A stretch of 64,000 nucleotides of DNA, from the NCBI RefSeq assembly GCF_001536065.1, contig NZ_CZVW01000011.1, positions 1 through 64,000 of the forward strand. Direction: 5' to 3'. Made by a program: the position numbers and the translations under genes. Every line of letters starts with the position of its first letter. Within the stretch, counting starts at the first letter, position 1. Shown piece after piece: positions 1 through 9,103 of the stretch. Under the pieces are notes generated by a model that made no database searches, had not been told where the DNA came from, and saw only the letters and a list, made by a program, of their open reading frames with translations. This DNA comes from Candidatus Chryseopegocella kryptomonas. Lineage in GTDB: Bacteria; Bacteroidota; Ignavibacteria; Kryptoniales; Kryptoniaceae.

Positions 1-384
1 AAAGATGCTGGCGTCTCTCCGGAGATTTCAACCTATCTTGCTATGTTTTTGATCTTTCTTGCTTGCATTATAATTGCCAATCTTATTGCAAGATTTATAA
101 AAAATATCTCAATTTTCGTTGACCTTACCGATAACATACTTGGCTCTATCCTCGGGCTTGCGGAGGGTTTGCTTATACTTGGAATTTTGTTAATTTTTCT
201 CGGGACTTTAAATTTTCCATCTGAAAAAGTGAGAAACTCATCTAAATTTTACAAGCCAGTCACAAAAGCAACGATTTCAATTTACGATTTCATTGAGAAA
301 AATTTCGGCTCAAAAATCAACTTCAAAGAGCAAATTCAAAAAACAATTGAATCAATAAAAAGTGAACAGCGAGACACTAAATAA
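1..384 (+). CDS. cvpA: CvpA family membrane protein, 5'-truncated by the window edge
   Basis: The reading frame is open from base 1 and ends with TAA at 382-384, so the N-terminus lies outside the window. The visible 127 residues contain a hydrophobic helix, then the CvpA-like pattern of an acidic DxxLGxxxGLxxG stretch running into a second helix, and a polar Lys-rich tail. CvpA-family proteins are inner-membrane proteins linked to envelope integrity and colicin V production; their molecular role is not settled. The gene overlaps mutS2 by 23 nt. A CvpA-like gene beside mutS2 is also known from Bacillus (yshB near mutSB), which supports the call. An internal ATG at 43 exists, but the conserved frame runs through it. 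Confidence 0.72.
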   Translation, partial: KDAGVSPEISTYLAMFLIFLACIIIANLIARFIKNISIFVDLTDNILGSILGLAEGLLILGILLIFLGTLNFPSEKVRNSSKFYKPVTKATISIYDFIEKNFGSKINFKEQIQKTIESIKSEQRDTK

Positions 385-2704
385 ACTTGAATTTGACAAG
401 ATAAAACAATTCATACTTCAATTTGCAACATCTCAACTTGGGAAAGAACAAATTGAAGACCTTTCACCATACACAAACAAAAACATCATTGAGCGTGAAC
501 TTAAGTTAACAGTTGAAATGAAAGATATACTTGCTTATGATGATCCATTCCCTATTGATGGAATAAAGGACATTAGGATTGCATTAAGAAGATGTGAAAT
601 TGAGGGAAGTTTTTTGATGCCTGAGGAACTTCTTGACATAAAGTCAGTTCTTGGGGTTTCAAGGTTAATTAGAGAATATCTTAACAAACGAAGCGAAAAA
701 TATCCAAACCTATGGGAACTTGCAAAAAATATCTTCGTCAATCGTGTGCTTGAATATAACATTGATGAGATTGTTGATGAAAATGGTAAAGTCAAAGACA
801 CCGCAAGTCCCGAGTTGAAATACCTTCGTGAGGAAATTTTGAGAAAGCAAGATTATGTCAGAAAAAGATTATACGCAATTTTAAAACAAATCTCTGAGAA
901 AGATTATACACAGGATGATATAATACCGCAAAGAGATGGACGGCTTGTAATACCTGTAAAAGTTGAACATAAAAGACATGTTGAGGGGGTTGTTCACGGG
1001 ACATCATCAACAGGGTTAACGGTCTTCATTGAGCCAGCTGAAATTGTTGAACTTAACAATGAAATTTTACAGCTTCAATTTCAAGAACAAAAAGAAGTTG
1101 AAAGAATTCTTCGCGAGATCACGAACAAAGTGAGAGAAAATTTAAAATATCTTCAAACGAACACAAGTATACTCGGCAAGATTGATTTCATTTATGCAAA
1201 GGCAAAATTCGCACTTCAAATTGATGGTTATGCACCTGAGGTTTCCGAAACAGGTCCGATCATTTTGAACACCGCTTATCATCCGATACTTCTTTTAAGA
1301 CATGGTAAAAACAAAGTCGTTCCACTTGATTTTAAACTTGGCGATGGCTCTCAAATACTTGTGATCTCGGGTCCAAACTCAGGCGGTAAAACAGTTGTTC
1401 TGAAAACAGTCGGGCTTTTGACACTTATGGCTCAAGCGGGAATTCCAGTTCCTCTGAAAGAGTCAAGCAAAATAAGAATTTTCAAAAAAGTTTTCATTGA
1501 CATTGGAGATGAGCAATCCGTTGAAAAGGATCTTTCATCATTTGGTTCTCATATAAAAAATCTCAAAAAGATAATTTCTGATTCAGATAATAAAACGCTC
1601 GTTCTTCTTGATGAGCTTGGCTCTGGAACAGATCCAGCTGAAGGTGGGGCACTTGGAATTGCGATAATTGAAAAGCTTAAAAGCAAAGGTTCATTTGTCA
1701 TCGTGACAACGCACAATAGTGCTTTAAAATTTTACGCATACAACAATCCAGAGATTGAATGTGGAGCAATGGAGTTTGACCATCAAACCCTTGCGCCCGC
1801 ATATAGATTGAGAATCGGGGTTCCCGGAAGTAGTTACGCATTTGAAATAGCACGCCGACTTGGACTTGATGAAGATGTGATAAACAATGCCAAGAAAAAT
1901 CTTGATGAATCGCAGTTCAAAATTGAAGAAATTTTATCACGGCTTGAATCGCTTGAAATTGAATACAGAAAACTCATTGAAGAGTTGAAAGAAAAAGAGC
2001 AAAATCTTAACAAAATGATTTCGGAATACAAGCAAAAATTGATTGAAGTTGAAAGAGAGAGAAAAAGAGCGAAAAAAGACGCAATCGCTGAAATCAGAGA
2101 AATCGCTGAGACCGCAAGAGCAAAAATTGAAGAAGCAATAAGAAAAATAAAAGAGACATCAGCTTCAAAAGAAAGCATAAAGCAGGCACATTCAACAGCT
2201 CAACAGGTTCAACAGCAACTTCAAGACATCATCAAGCAAATTGAAACCGAAAAAACAGAAACATTAGAAATAAAGCCAGGTGATTTCGTAAAAATAAAAG
2301 ATGGCTCGCAAGTTGGAGAAGTTTTGCAGATTGATGGCTCAAATATCGTTGTTGCATTTGGCTCTGTGAAAATGGTTTTGAAATCAGATCAAGTTGAAAA
2401 AGTTGAACAAAAAGAAGTTAGAAAATTAAATTTAACGACGGATTTATTCGCCCCTGTGTCAACGAGAATTGATGTCAGAGGTATGCGAGTTGATGAAGCG
2501 ATAAGTGCTGTTGATAAATTCATTGATACAAGTTTTCTTTACAGATTGAAAAGAATTGAGATAATTCACGGCAAAGGGACTGGGAGATTGAGAAAGGAAA
2601 TCAACGAATTTTTAAAACGCCATCCAAATGTTAAATCATTTCGCCTTGGAAGCTGGGAAGAAGGAGGAGATGGTGTGACGATAGTTGAATTAAATGTTGA
2701 TTGA
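362..2704 (+). CDS. mutS2: Endonuclease MutS2 (recombination suppressor, ribosome-collision factor family)
   Basis: The 780-residue protein has the MutS2 layout. An N-terminal core and lever helices come first, then a MutS ATPase with a Walker A of the form GPNSGGKT near residue 340 and a Walker B region LLDELGSGTDP near 415. A long Lys/Glu-rich coiled coil covers about 515-640, and a C-terminal Smr nuclease domain (DVRGMRVDEA, HGKGTGRLR) covers about 700-780. The mismatch-recognition domain of MutS is absent, as expected for MutS2. Family members bind branched DNA and suppress recombination, and in some bacteria act on collided ribosomes. Translation starts at GTG 362 inside cvpA, which suggests coupling. 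Its TGA stop ends just before the accC start. Confidence 0.95.
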   Translation: MNSETLNKLEFDKIKQFILQFATSQLGKEQIEDLSPYTNKNIIERELKLTVEMKDILAYDDPFPIDGIKDIRIALRRCEIEGSFLMPEELLDIKSVLGVSRLIREYLNKRSEKYPNLWELAKNIFVNRVLEYNIDEIVDENGKVKDTASPELKYLREEILRKQDYVRKRLYAILKQISEKDYTQDDIIPQRDGRLVIPVKVEHKRHVEGVVHGTSSTGLTVFIEPAEIVELNNEILQLQFQEQKEVERILREITNKVRENLKYLQTNTSILGKIDFIYAKAKFALQIDGYAPEVSETGPIILNTAYHPILLLRHGKNKVVPLDFKLGDGSQILVISGPNSGGKTVVLKTVGLLTLMAQAGIPVPLKESSKIRIFKKVFIDIGDEQSVEKDLSSFGSHIKNLKKIISDSDNKTLVLLDELGSGTDPAEGGALGIAIIEKLKSKGSFVIVTTHNSALKFYAYNNPEIECGAMEFDHQTLAPAYRLRIGVPGSSYAFEIARRLGLDEDVINNAKKNLDESQFKIEEILSRLESLEIEYRKLIEELKEKEQNLNKMISEYKQKLIEVERERKRAKKDAIAEIREIAETARAKIEEAIRKIKETSASKESIKQAHSTAQQVQQQLQDIIKQIETEKTETLEIKPGDFVKIKDGSQVGEVLQIDGSNIVVAFGSVKMVLKSDQVEKVEQKEVRKLNLTTDLFAPVSTRIDVRGMRVDEAISAVDKFIDTSFLYRLKRIEIIHGKGTGRLRKEINEFLKRHPNVKSFRLGSWEEGGDGVTIVELNVD

Positions 2705-2724
2705 AAACAAAATTAAAATCGGAC

Positions 2725-4245
2725 ATGAGGATTTTAATCGCAAATCGCGGGGAGATAGCAGTAAGGATAATCCGAACATGTAAAGTGCTTGGCATTGAAA
2801 CAATAGCGATTTATTCAAAAGTTGATAAAGACAAACCATTCGTTGCAATGGCTGATTACGCTGAATGCATTGGTGAAGCAAATCCAGCCGAGACATACTT
2901 AAATATGGAAAAGATAATTGATGTCGCAAAAAAATTAAAAGCTGACGCAATCCACCCCGGCTATGGATTTTTATCCGAAAATGATGAATTTGCTAAACTC
3001 GTTCAAGATAATGGGTTAATTTTTATTGGTCCATCAGCAGATGCAATTAAAAAAATGGGAGATAAACTTGAAGCGCGTGAAATAGCAAAAAAGGTCGGCG
3101 TCCCTATTGTCCCTGGCTCTGAAAGTCCAATCTCGGACATTCAATCTGCGATTGAAATAGCAAGAAAAATTGGCTTCCCAATCCTTATAAAAGCAGCTGC
3201 GGGTGGCGGTGGCAAAGGTATGAGAATCGTCCATAAAGAAGAGGACTTTGAATCGGCAATAAGAGGCGCAAAAAATGAAGCAAAATTTGCATTCGGAGAC
3301 GATAGAGTTTACATTGAAAAATATGTTGAAGAACCACATCACATTGAAGTTCAAATCCTCGCTGATAAATTTGGCAATGTCATCGCACTTGGTGAAAGAG
3401 AATGCTCAATTCAAAGAAGACATCAAAAAGTAATTGAAGAAACGCCTTCCCCCATCGTCACAGCAGAATTGAGGGAAAAACTTTTTGAGTCAGCAATTAA
3501 AATCGCAAAAGCAGTAAACTATGAAAACGCTGGAACAATTGAATTCATCGTTGACAAAAATAGAAACTTTTATTTTCTTGAAATGAACACACGCTTACAG
3601 GTTGAACATCCAGTAACTGAAATGGTCACAGGGATTGACATCGTCGCTGAACAGATTAAAATCGCACTTGGAAATAAGTTAAGTTTTTCGCAGGAAGATA
3701 TAAAACCAAGAGGACACGCAATTGAATGCCGAATTTACGCCGAAGATCCATTCAACAATTTCTTACCATCAACTGGGAAAATCACCTTGATGAAAGAGCC
3801 AACAGGTCCATGGGTAAGGGTTGACGCTGGAATTGAAGAGGGAAACGAAATTACAATTCATTACGACCCTATGATTTCAAAACTTGTCGTCTGGGGCAAA
3901 GATAGAATTGAAGCAATTGATAGAATGAAAACCGCATTGAGTGAATACAAAATTTTTGGAGTCAAAACAACAATCCCGTTTTGTCTTTGGGTTATGAACA
4001 ACGAACATTTTCGCCAAGGTAAATATGATACTCACTTCATTCAAAATTATTTCAAACCATCCGAATTAAATGAATTTGACGAGATTTCAAAAGATGGGAA
4101 ATTAACTCCTGAAATAGCACCAGCGATTGCTTTTGCAATTTTAAACTCCGTAAAAAAGAAACAAAATCAACAAGTTGATAAATCATCAAACGCCGAGAGA
4201 AAGATAAACAGATGGAAAATGAAGCGATATGAAAATTTCAGATGA
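2725..4245 (+). CDS. accC: Biotin carboxylase subunit of an acyl-CoA carboxylase
   Basis: This is the ATP-grasp biotin carboxylase that carboxylates biotin on a carrier protein using ATP and bicarbonate. The N-terminal biotin carboxylase fold begins RILIANRGEIA. The glycine-rich ATP loop (AAAGGGGKGMR) lies near residue 160, the ERECSIQRRHQK stretch near 225 and the catalytic EMNTRLQVEHPVTE near 290. ATG 2725 starts the conserved fold; a TTG at 2701 overlapping the mutS2 stop would add eight residues. At about 506 residues it is longer than the 450 typical of AccC of acetyl-CoA carboxylase, with a C-terminal extension seen in propionyl-CoA-type enzymes. With methylmalonyl-CoA mutase nearby (5681-7324), a propionyl-CoA role is a reasonable inference. 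No carboxyltransferase or biotin carrier gene is in view. Confidence 0.88.
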   Translation: MRILIANRGEIAVRIIRTCKVLGIETIAIYSKVDKDKPFVAMADYAECIGEANPAETYLNMEKIIDVAKKLKADAIHPGYGFLSENDEFAKLVQDNGLIFIGPSADAIKKMGDKLEAREIAKKVGVPIVPGSESPISDIQSAIEIARKIGFPILIKAAAGGGGKGMRIVHKEEDFESAIRGAKNEAKFAFGDDRVYIEKYVEEPHHIEVQILADKFGNVIALGERECSIQRRHQKVIEETPSPIVTAELREKLFESAIKIAKAVNYENAGTIEFIVDKNRNFYFLEMNTRLQVEHPVTEMVTGIDIVAEQIKIALGNKLSFSQEDIKPRGHAIECRIYAEDPFNNFLPSTGKITLMKEPTGPWVRVDAGIEEGNEITIHYDPMISKLVVWGKDRIEAIDRMKTALSEYKIFGVKTTIPFCLWVMNNEHFRQGKYDTHFIQNYFKPSELNEFDEISKDGKLTPEIAPAIAFAILNSVKKKQNQQVDKSSNAERKINRWKMKRYENFR

Positions 4246-4889
4246 ACAAATTCAACTTTTGAAACTTTATAGAAAAGCACCTTTAGGGGAAAAAGTAAAA
4301 ATTTACGCACGCATTCTTTTTAACTTCAATCAAATCAAAAAGTATCTTGATAGGTTCACGCCTGACTCGGGCTGTGTTTTTGATTATGGCTGTGGATATG
4401 GAATTTTTGCAAACTATATGAAACTTAAAAATCCAAATTTGCACATCATCGGTTTTGACATCTCTAAAAAAACGAATTGAGATAGCCAAAGAATCAGCAA
4501 AAATAACTGGAGTTAAATTTCAAAACGATTTTAAATTAGATGAACTCAAAAATTTAAAACTCGTTCTTTTCGTTGATGTCTTGCTTTTCATCCCCACGCA
4601 CGAGAAAGCCCAACTTTTTGAATTGTTTTACGACAAACTTGAAAACTCTGGAATCATATTCATCAAAGACACTTTAAAATCAAATTCAATTCGTTTCCGA
4701 TACACAAGCGTTGAAGAGAAGATAAAGTTAAAATTTGGAGTTTACGGCGAAAATGTTAAAGCACATCTTCATTATGCAGGGAAAGAAGAATTTGTTGAGA
4801 TGTTAACCAAAACTGGATTTGAACTTATTGAAATTGCTGAAGAAAACCATTTAATTTATCCCGGGATTTTCATCATCGCCCAGAAATGA
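4229..4889 (+). pseudogene. Class I SAM-dependent methyltransferase interrupted by a one-base frameshift
   Basis: Two overlapping frames encode one protein. Frame one (4229-4480) carries an N-terminal helix region and the SAM-binding motif I (VFDYGCGYGIF) followed by the beta-2 motif IIGFDIS. It then ends with TGA at 4478. The continuation (KKRIEIAKESAK through the C-terminus, stop at 4887-4889) lies in the +1 frame. The break is at a run of seven A at 4466-4472; six A would give one open frame of about 219 residues. I cannot tell whether this is a sequencing or assembly error, a true inactivating mutation, or slippage. The gene overlaps the 3' end of accC by 17 nt and meets the convergent trmH gene with a 17-nt overlap. 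The substrate is unknown. Confidence 0.8.
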
Positions 4890-5676
4890 TATACGCTCTT
4901 TCCGATAGTATAACTGCGGTTGAAACCGCTACATTTAACGATTCTGCTTTTCCAAATTTTCTCACTTTCACAGTTGCATCTGAAATTTTAATTATCTCGT
5001 TGCTCACGCCATGAGCTTCGCTTCCGAAGACAAAAATAATTTTTTCGCTCCCCAAAACTTCGTGAAAATCAATTTTACCGGATGGAGATGTGGAATAAAG
5101 TTTAAATCCAATGTTTTTAAATTTTGTGAGAAAATTTTTCAAATCAACATTTTGCAGAAATGGGACATTGAAAATTGAGCCCATCGTAGCGCGCAATGTT
5201 TTTGGATTAAAAACATCAACGCTTCCATCTGAAATTAAAACCAGATCAATTCCAAACCAATCACAAATCCTAAAAATTGTTCCGAGATTTCCGGGGTCTG
5301 AAATTTTTTCAAGCGCAACAACCGTCGCAAATTTTTTTCGCTCAATGCTCTTGAAAACATTTTCTTCATCGTATGAAAACATTTTCGCAACTGCAATTAT
5401 CCCTTGCGAAGTTTCAACTTCTGAAACTTTTTCAATTTCACTTTCGCTTATCTCATAAATTTCAATTTTTTTGTTTTTCAAATAGTTTAAAAATTCTTCA
5501 TCTTTTGGGGATTTGATAAATTTTGGAGAATAAGCGACAAATGAAATTTCAGCCCCAAACTTAACAGCATCTCTGATGATCTTTTCGCCTTCAAGTGTAA
5601 AAAGACCACTTTTATATCTGTATTTTTTGTTTTTCAGAAGTTGAAGAAGCGAAAATTTTTGTCTGCTTAATTTCAC
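4873..5676 (-). CDS. TrmH/SpoU family RNA 2'-O-methyltransferase
   Basis: The protein resembles RlmB/TrmH enzymes that 2'-O-methylate ribose in rRNA or tRNA using SAM bound in a trefoil knot. The N-terminal part has the substrate-binding YRYKSGLFTLEGEKII stretch. The catalytic domain shows the three SPOUT motifs: DPGNLGTIFRICDW with the motif 1 Asn and Arg, IFVFGSEAHGVS, and a C-terminal AESLNVAVSTAVILSE. I place the start at GTG 5676, four bases beyond the stop of the mutase gene, giving 267 residues. Longer versions of the frame would read back into the mutase gene and look unlike the family. The exact RNA target cannot be told from sequence alone. Confidence 0.85.
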   Translation of the reverse strand: MKLSRQKFSLLQLLKNKKYRYKSGLFTLEGEKIIRDAVKFGAEISFVAYSPKFIKSPKDEEFLNYLKNKKIEIYEISESEIEKVSEVETSQGIIAVAKMFSYDEENVFKSIERKKFATVVALEKISDPGNLGTIFRICDWFGIDLVLISDGSVDVFNPKTLRATMGSIFNVPFLQNVDLKNFLTKFKNIGFKLYSTSPSGKIDFHEVLGSEKIIFVFGSEAHGVSNEIIKISDATVKVRKFGKAESLNVAVSTAVILSERAYIISGR

Positions 5677-5680
5677 GGTT

Positions 5681-7324
5681 TCATCTCTCTTTATATTCTC
5701 CCCAAATTTCACGCAAAGTATCGGAAATTTCACCAAGCGTTGCGTATGATTCAACGCATTCAATAATTGCTGGCATCAAATTTTCTCCCGAAATAGCGCA
5801 ATCGCGCAATCTTTTAAGCGATCCCTTAACCCTGTCGTTGTCTCTTTCTTTTTTAAGTTTCTTCAATTTTTCAATTTGTTTTTTTATTGCTTCTTCGTTG
5901 AGTTTAAAAATTTCAATTTTTTGCTTTTCATCTGTTTTAAATTCATTCACACCCACGATTATTTTCTCCTTTTTCTCAATTTTCATTTGATACTCATACG
6001 CGCTCTTTGAGATTTCGTTTTGAATGAAACCTGATTCAATCGCTCTTATAGCGCCTCCCATAGATTCAATTTTATCAATATACTCCCAAACTTTCTTTTC
6101 AATTTCATCGGTCAAATACTCAACGAAGTAACTTCCTGCAAGTGGATCAACCGTATCAGCGACGTCACTTTCATAAGCAATTATTTGTTGAGTTCTCAAA
6201 GCAGTTCTTGCTGATTCTTCCGTCGGAAGAGCGAGGGCTTCGTCTTTCGCATTTGTGTGAAGTGATTGACAACCACCGAGGACAGCAGCAAGCGCTTGAA
6301 TTGTGACACGAACGATGTTATTTTCAATCTGTTGCGCTGTCAAAGTTGAACCGCCGGTTTGAGCATGAAATTTTAATTTTAACGCTTCCTCATTTGTAAC
6401 GCCAAATTTTTCACGCATTATTTTCGCCCAAATTCTACGAGCTGCTCTGAACTTGGCTATCTCCTCAAAGAAATTGTTATGTGCATTGAAGAAAAAAGAA
6501 AGTTGCTCGCCAAATTTATTCACATCAAGCCCCGCCTTTATCGCAGACCTCACATATTCAATCGCATTTGCAAATGTGAAAGCAAGTTCCTGAACCGCAT
6601 TTGCACCAGCTTCACGAATGTGATATCCACTTATTGAAATAACATTCCACTTTGGCAGATTCTCATTACACCATTGAAAAATATCAACGATTAATTTCAT
6701 TGATTGCTGTGGTGGATAAATGTATGTCCCCCGTGCGATATATTCTTTCAAAATATCGTTTTGAATTGTCCCTGAAATTTTCTTCAAATCCGCTCCCTGC
6801 TTTTTCGCAACTGCAACATACATCGCAAGCAAAATTCCGGCTGTTGCATTTATCGTCATTGATGTGGTTATATTTTCAAGTTTTATTCCATCAAAAAGTA
6901 TTTCCATATCTTGAAGCGAATCAATTGCAACACCGACCCTTCCAACTTCACCCTCTGCCATTGGATGATCCGAGTCATAGCCCATTTGGGTTGGCAAATC
7001 AAAAGCAACGGACAAACCTGTCTGCCCGTGTTCAAGCAAATACTTAAATCTTTTGTTTGTCTCCTCAGCTGTTCCAAAGCCCGCATACTGCCTCATTGTC
7101 CATAATCTTCCTCTATACATCGTCGGATAAACTCCACGCGTGAAGGGATATTCACCCGGAAAACCAAGTTTTGAAACATAGTCAAAACTTTCATCAGGAA
7201 GATAAATTCTATCTATCTCAATTCCGGAGTCAGTTTTAAAAACTTTTTCTCTTTCCTTGAACTTTCCCGAGCGCAGAAATTTTTCTTCCCACTCCTTTTT
7301 CAACTTTTCAAGATTTTCGCGCAT
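5681..7324 (-). CDS. Methylmalonyl-CoA mutase, large (substrate-binding) subunit
   Basis: The enzyme interconverts (R)-methylmalonyl-CoA and succinyl-CoA with adenosylcobalamin. The 547 residues match the TIM-barrel large subunit: [43 protein letters not shown], the helix with [10 protein letters not shown], and [10 protein letters not shown]. The C-terminal B12-binding domain of long mutases (DxHxxG) is absent, so this is the split type whose cobalamin-binding subunit is a separate small protein, not in this window. It sits in a leftward run between the M28 lipoprotein (39 nt upstream) and the trmH-type gene (4 nt downstream). With the biotin carboxylase at 2725 it suggests propionyl-CoA metabolism. 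Isobutyryl- or ethylmalonyl-CoA mutase activity cannot be excluded. Confidence 0.92.
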   Translation of the reverse strand: MRENLEKLKKEWEEKFLRSGKFKEREKVFKTDSGIEIDRIYLPDESFDYVSKLGFPGEYPFTRGVYPTMYRGRLWTMRQYAGFGTAEETNKRFKYLLEHGQTGLSVAFDLPTQMGYDSDHPMAEGEVGRVGVAIDSLQDMEILFDGIKLENITTSMTINATAGILLAMYVAVAKKQGADLKKISGTIQNDILKEYIARGTYIYPPQQSMKLIVDIFQWCNENLPKWNVISISGYHIREAGANAVQELAFTFANAIEYVRSAIKAGLDVNKFGEQLSFFFNAHNNFFEEIAKFRAARRIWAKIMREKFGVTNEEALKLKFHAQTGGSTLTAQQIENNIVRVTIQALAAVLGGCQSLHTNAKDEALALPTEESARTALRTQQIIAYESDVADTVDPLAGSYFVEYLTDEIEKKVWEYIDKIESMGGAIRAIESGFIQNEISKSAYEYQMKIEKKEKIIVGVNEFKTDEKQKIEIFKLNEEAIKKQIEKLKKLKKERDNDRVKGSLKRLRDCAISGENLMPAIIECVESYATLGEISDTLREIWGEYKER

Positions 7325-7363
7325 AATTTTCTCTCACTTTTGTTTTAAAAACAAAATTCAAGT

Positions 7364-8311
7364 TCATTTCACAGCAATTTTCTCTCCATATCTATAAATT
7401 ACATTCAAAACAACTGTTCCAACTTTTTTTAAACTTTCTGGCGAACATTTATCCGGAGTGTCTTCCGTTGTATGCCAGTATGGATAATCAAAGTCAATTA
7501 TATCAATTGTTCTAATTCCAGCTTCATTCAATGGAATGTGGTCGTCATAAACGCTGTGCTTAACACTTTCTTTAAACTCATATATTCCAAGTTCCCGTGC
7601 AATTGACCAAACATAATTTACAACATCGGGCACATATTTAACGGAGTTTTCTTCTTTGTAAATTTCCAATTCTTTATCTCCAACCATGTCAAGCAAAATG
7701 CCAAATTGTGGGAGATAGTTTGGTGATTTATTTTTTGCGAAATACTTTGAGCCGATACAGAAATTTTCAAGGTCACCGGAAGCTCCAAGGTCTTCACCAT
7801 CAAAGAAGACGATATCAACGCCAATTGGTGGCGGATTTTCTTTAAGGATTCTGGCAATTTCAAGCAATACAGCAACACCACTGGCGCCATCATTTGCCCC
7901 AGGGACAGGTTGAATTTTTTTTGACGCCTCTTTTTCCTCATCAGCATAAGGTCTTGAATCCCAATGAGCACAGAGCAAAATTCTATAACCCGAATTTAAA
8001 TTAAACGATGCAATTATGTTTGTGAGATTGAAAATTTTACCCAAATAAAAATGTGTAAACTCCTGTAGATTCACAGCGTCAGCATATTTTGAAATTTCGG
8101 CAACCAAAAAATTTTTGCAATCTTCGTGCGCCTTTGTGTTCGGAACCCGAGCTCCAAAAGAAACTTGTTTTTTTAGATATTCAAAAGCAGAATCAGCGTT
8201 AAATTCGGGAATTGATATTTGAACCTTCGGCTCAACTTGTGGTTTGGACTTTTTATCGGAGTTGCAACTTAAAACAAAAATTAGCAAAATTAAGAAAAAC
8301 TTTCTCTTCAT
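7364..8311 (-). CDS. M28 family lipoprotein, aminopeptidase or glutaminyl-peptide cyclotransferase-like
   Basis: The 315-residue protein starts with a lipoprotein signal peptide (lipobox VLSC, Cys at about 16) followed by a polar linker. The M28 zinc-peptidase fold follows: LLCAHWDSRPY supplies the first His and Asp ligands, PGANDGASGVAVLLEIAR the bridging Asp, VFFDGEDLG the catalytic Glu region, and HTTEDTPDKCS the final His ligand. The arrangement and the DGEDLGASGD segment resemble glutaminyl cyclases (pyroglutamate formation) as much as aminopeptidases, so the reaction is left open. It is likely anchored at the periplasmic or outer-membrane face. It is the first gene of a leftward run with the mutase and trmH. 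Confidence 0.82.
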   Translation of the reverse strand: MKRKFFLILLIFVLSCNSDKKSKPQVEPKVQISIPEFNADSAFEYLKKQVSFGARVPNTKAHEDCKNFLVAEISKYADAVNLQEFTHFYLGKIFNLTNIIASFNLNSGYRILLCAHWDSRPYADEEKEASKKIQPVPGANDGASGVAVLLEIARILKENPPPIGVDIVFFDGEDLGASGDLENFCIGSKYFAKNKSPNYLPQFGILLDMVGDKELEIYKEENSVKYVPDVVNYVWSIARELGIYEFKESVKHSVYDDHIPLNEAGIRTIDIIDFDYPYWHTTEDTPDKCSPESLKKVGTVVLNVIYRYGEKIAVK

Positions 8312-8380
8312 CCGAGTTTGGTTAAATTTTTAATTGCGATTTTAAGATAAAAAATGAACAAATAAATTACAATTTCAACC

Positions 8381-9103
8381 ATGGCTGAATTCAAAATCCT
8401 ACACTCGTGGGATGTCACAGCGGAAGAAGCGATAAAGATACAGAACGAATTGCGTGGACTTGTAAAAATTGAAAACTTAAAAAAAGAAATCCATTACATT
8501 GCAGGTGCTGATATTTCTTTTGACAAAGGTTCAAACATAGTTTATGCGGGGATAATTGTTTTGAAATTTCCAGAACTTGAAGAAGTTGATCGCTCGCTCG
8601 TGATAACAGAAGTAAATTTCCCGTATATACCCGGGCTTCTATCTTTCAGAGAATCTCCGGCTTTAATTAAGGCGTGGGAAAAAATAAAAGTTGAACCTGA
8701 TGTCGTTGTGATTGATGGTCAGGGTATAGCTCACCCAAGAAGATTTGGAATTGCCTCACACTTTGGAGTTTTGATTGATAAACCGACAATTGGATGTGCA
8801 AAAAGTTTGCTCGTTGGAAAATATGATGAGCCCGGAGAAAAAGCCGGAAGTTATTCCTATCTTTATGATTCAGGCGAAATTATTGGTGCAGTTTTGAGAA
8901 CAAGAGATAATGTCCAACCCGTTTTCGTTTCCATAGGACACAAAATCACGCTTGAAGAATCAATAAAGATAATACTTCAAAATGTTCGGGGATTTAGAAT
9001 TCCCGAACCAACAAGACAAGCACACAATTTGGTCAATGCTTTAAGACGTGGTGAGATAAAACCCGGCGAACAAAGAAAACCAGAGCAGGAAAGTTTATTT
9101 TGA
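8381..9103 (+). CDS. nfi: Endonuclease V (deoxyinosine 3'-endonuclease)
   Basis: This repair nuclease nicks DNA one phosphodiester 3' of deoxyinosine and so removes deaminated adenine. Family motifs appear in order: GADISF with the first catalytic Asp, the PYIPGLLSFRE segment with the catalytic Glu and wedge residues, IDGQGIAHPRRFGIASHFG with the second Asp, the lysine loop of PTIGCAKSLL, and the C-terminal PEPTRQAHNL. The second motif reads DGQG where many members have DGHG. The length (240 residues) is normal. It is divergent from the M28 gene and converges on the radical SAM gene with a 9-nt overlap, so it is a single-gene unit. Confidence 0.95.
   Translation: MAEFKILHSWDVTAEEAIKIQNELRGLVKIENLKKEIHYIAGADISFDKGSNIVYAGIIVLKFPELEEVDRSLVITEVNFPYIPGLLSFRESPALIKAWEKIKVEPDVVVIDGQGIAHPRRFGIASHFGVLIDKPTIGCAKSLLVGKYDEPGEKAGSYSYLYDSGEIIGAVLRTRDNVQPVFVSIGHKITLEESIKIILQNVRGFRIPEPTRQAHNLVNALRRGEIKPGEQRKPEQESLF

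Noticed and set aside
5677-5763. N-terminal extension of the TrmH-type protein back to 5763
   Set aside because: It lies inside the mutase gene and does not look like the family; GTG 5676, just after the mutase stop, fits better.
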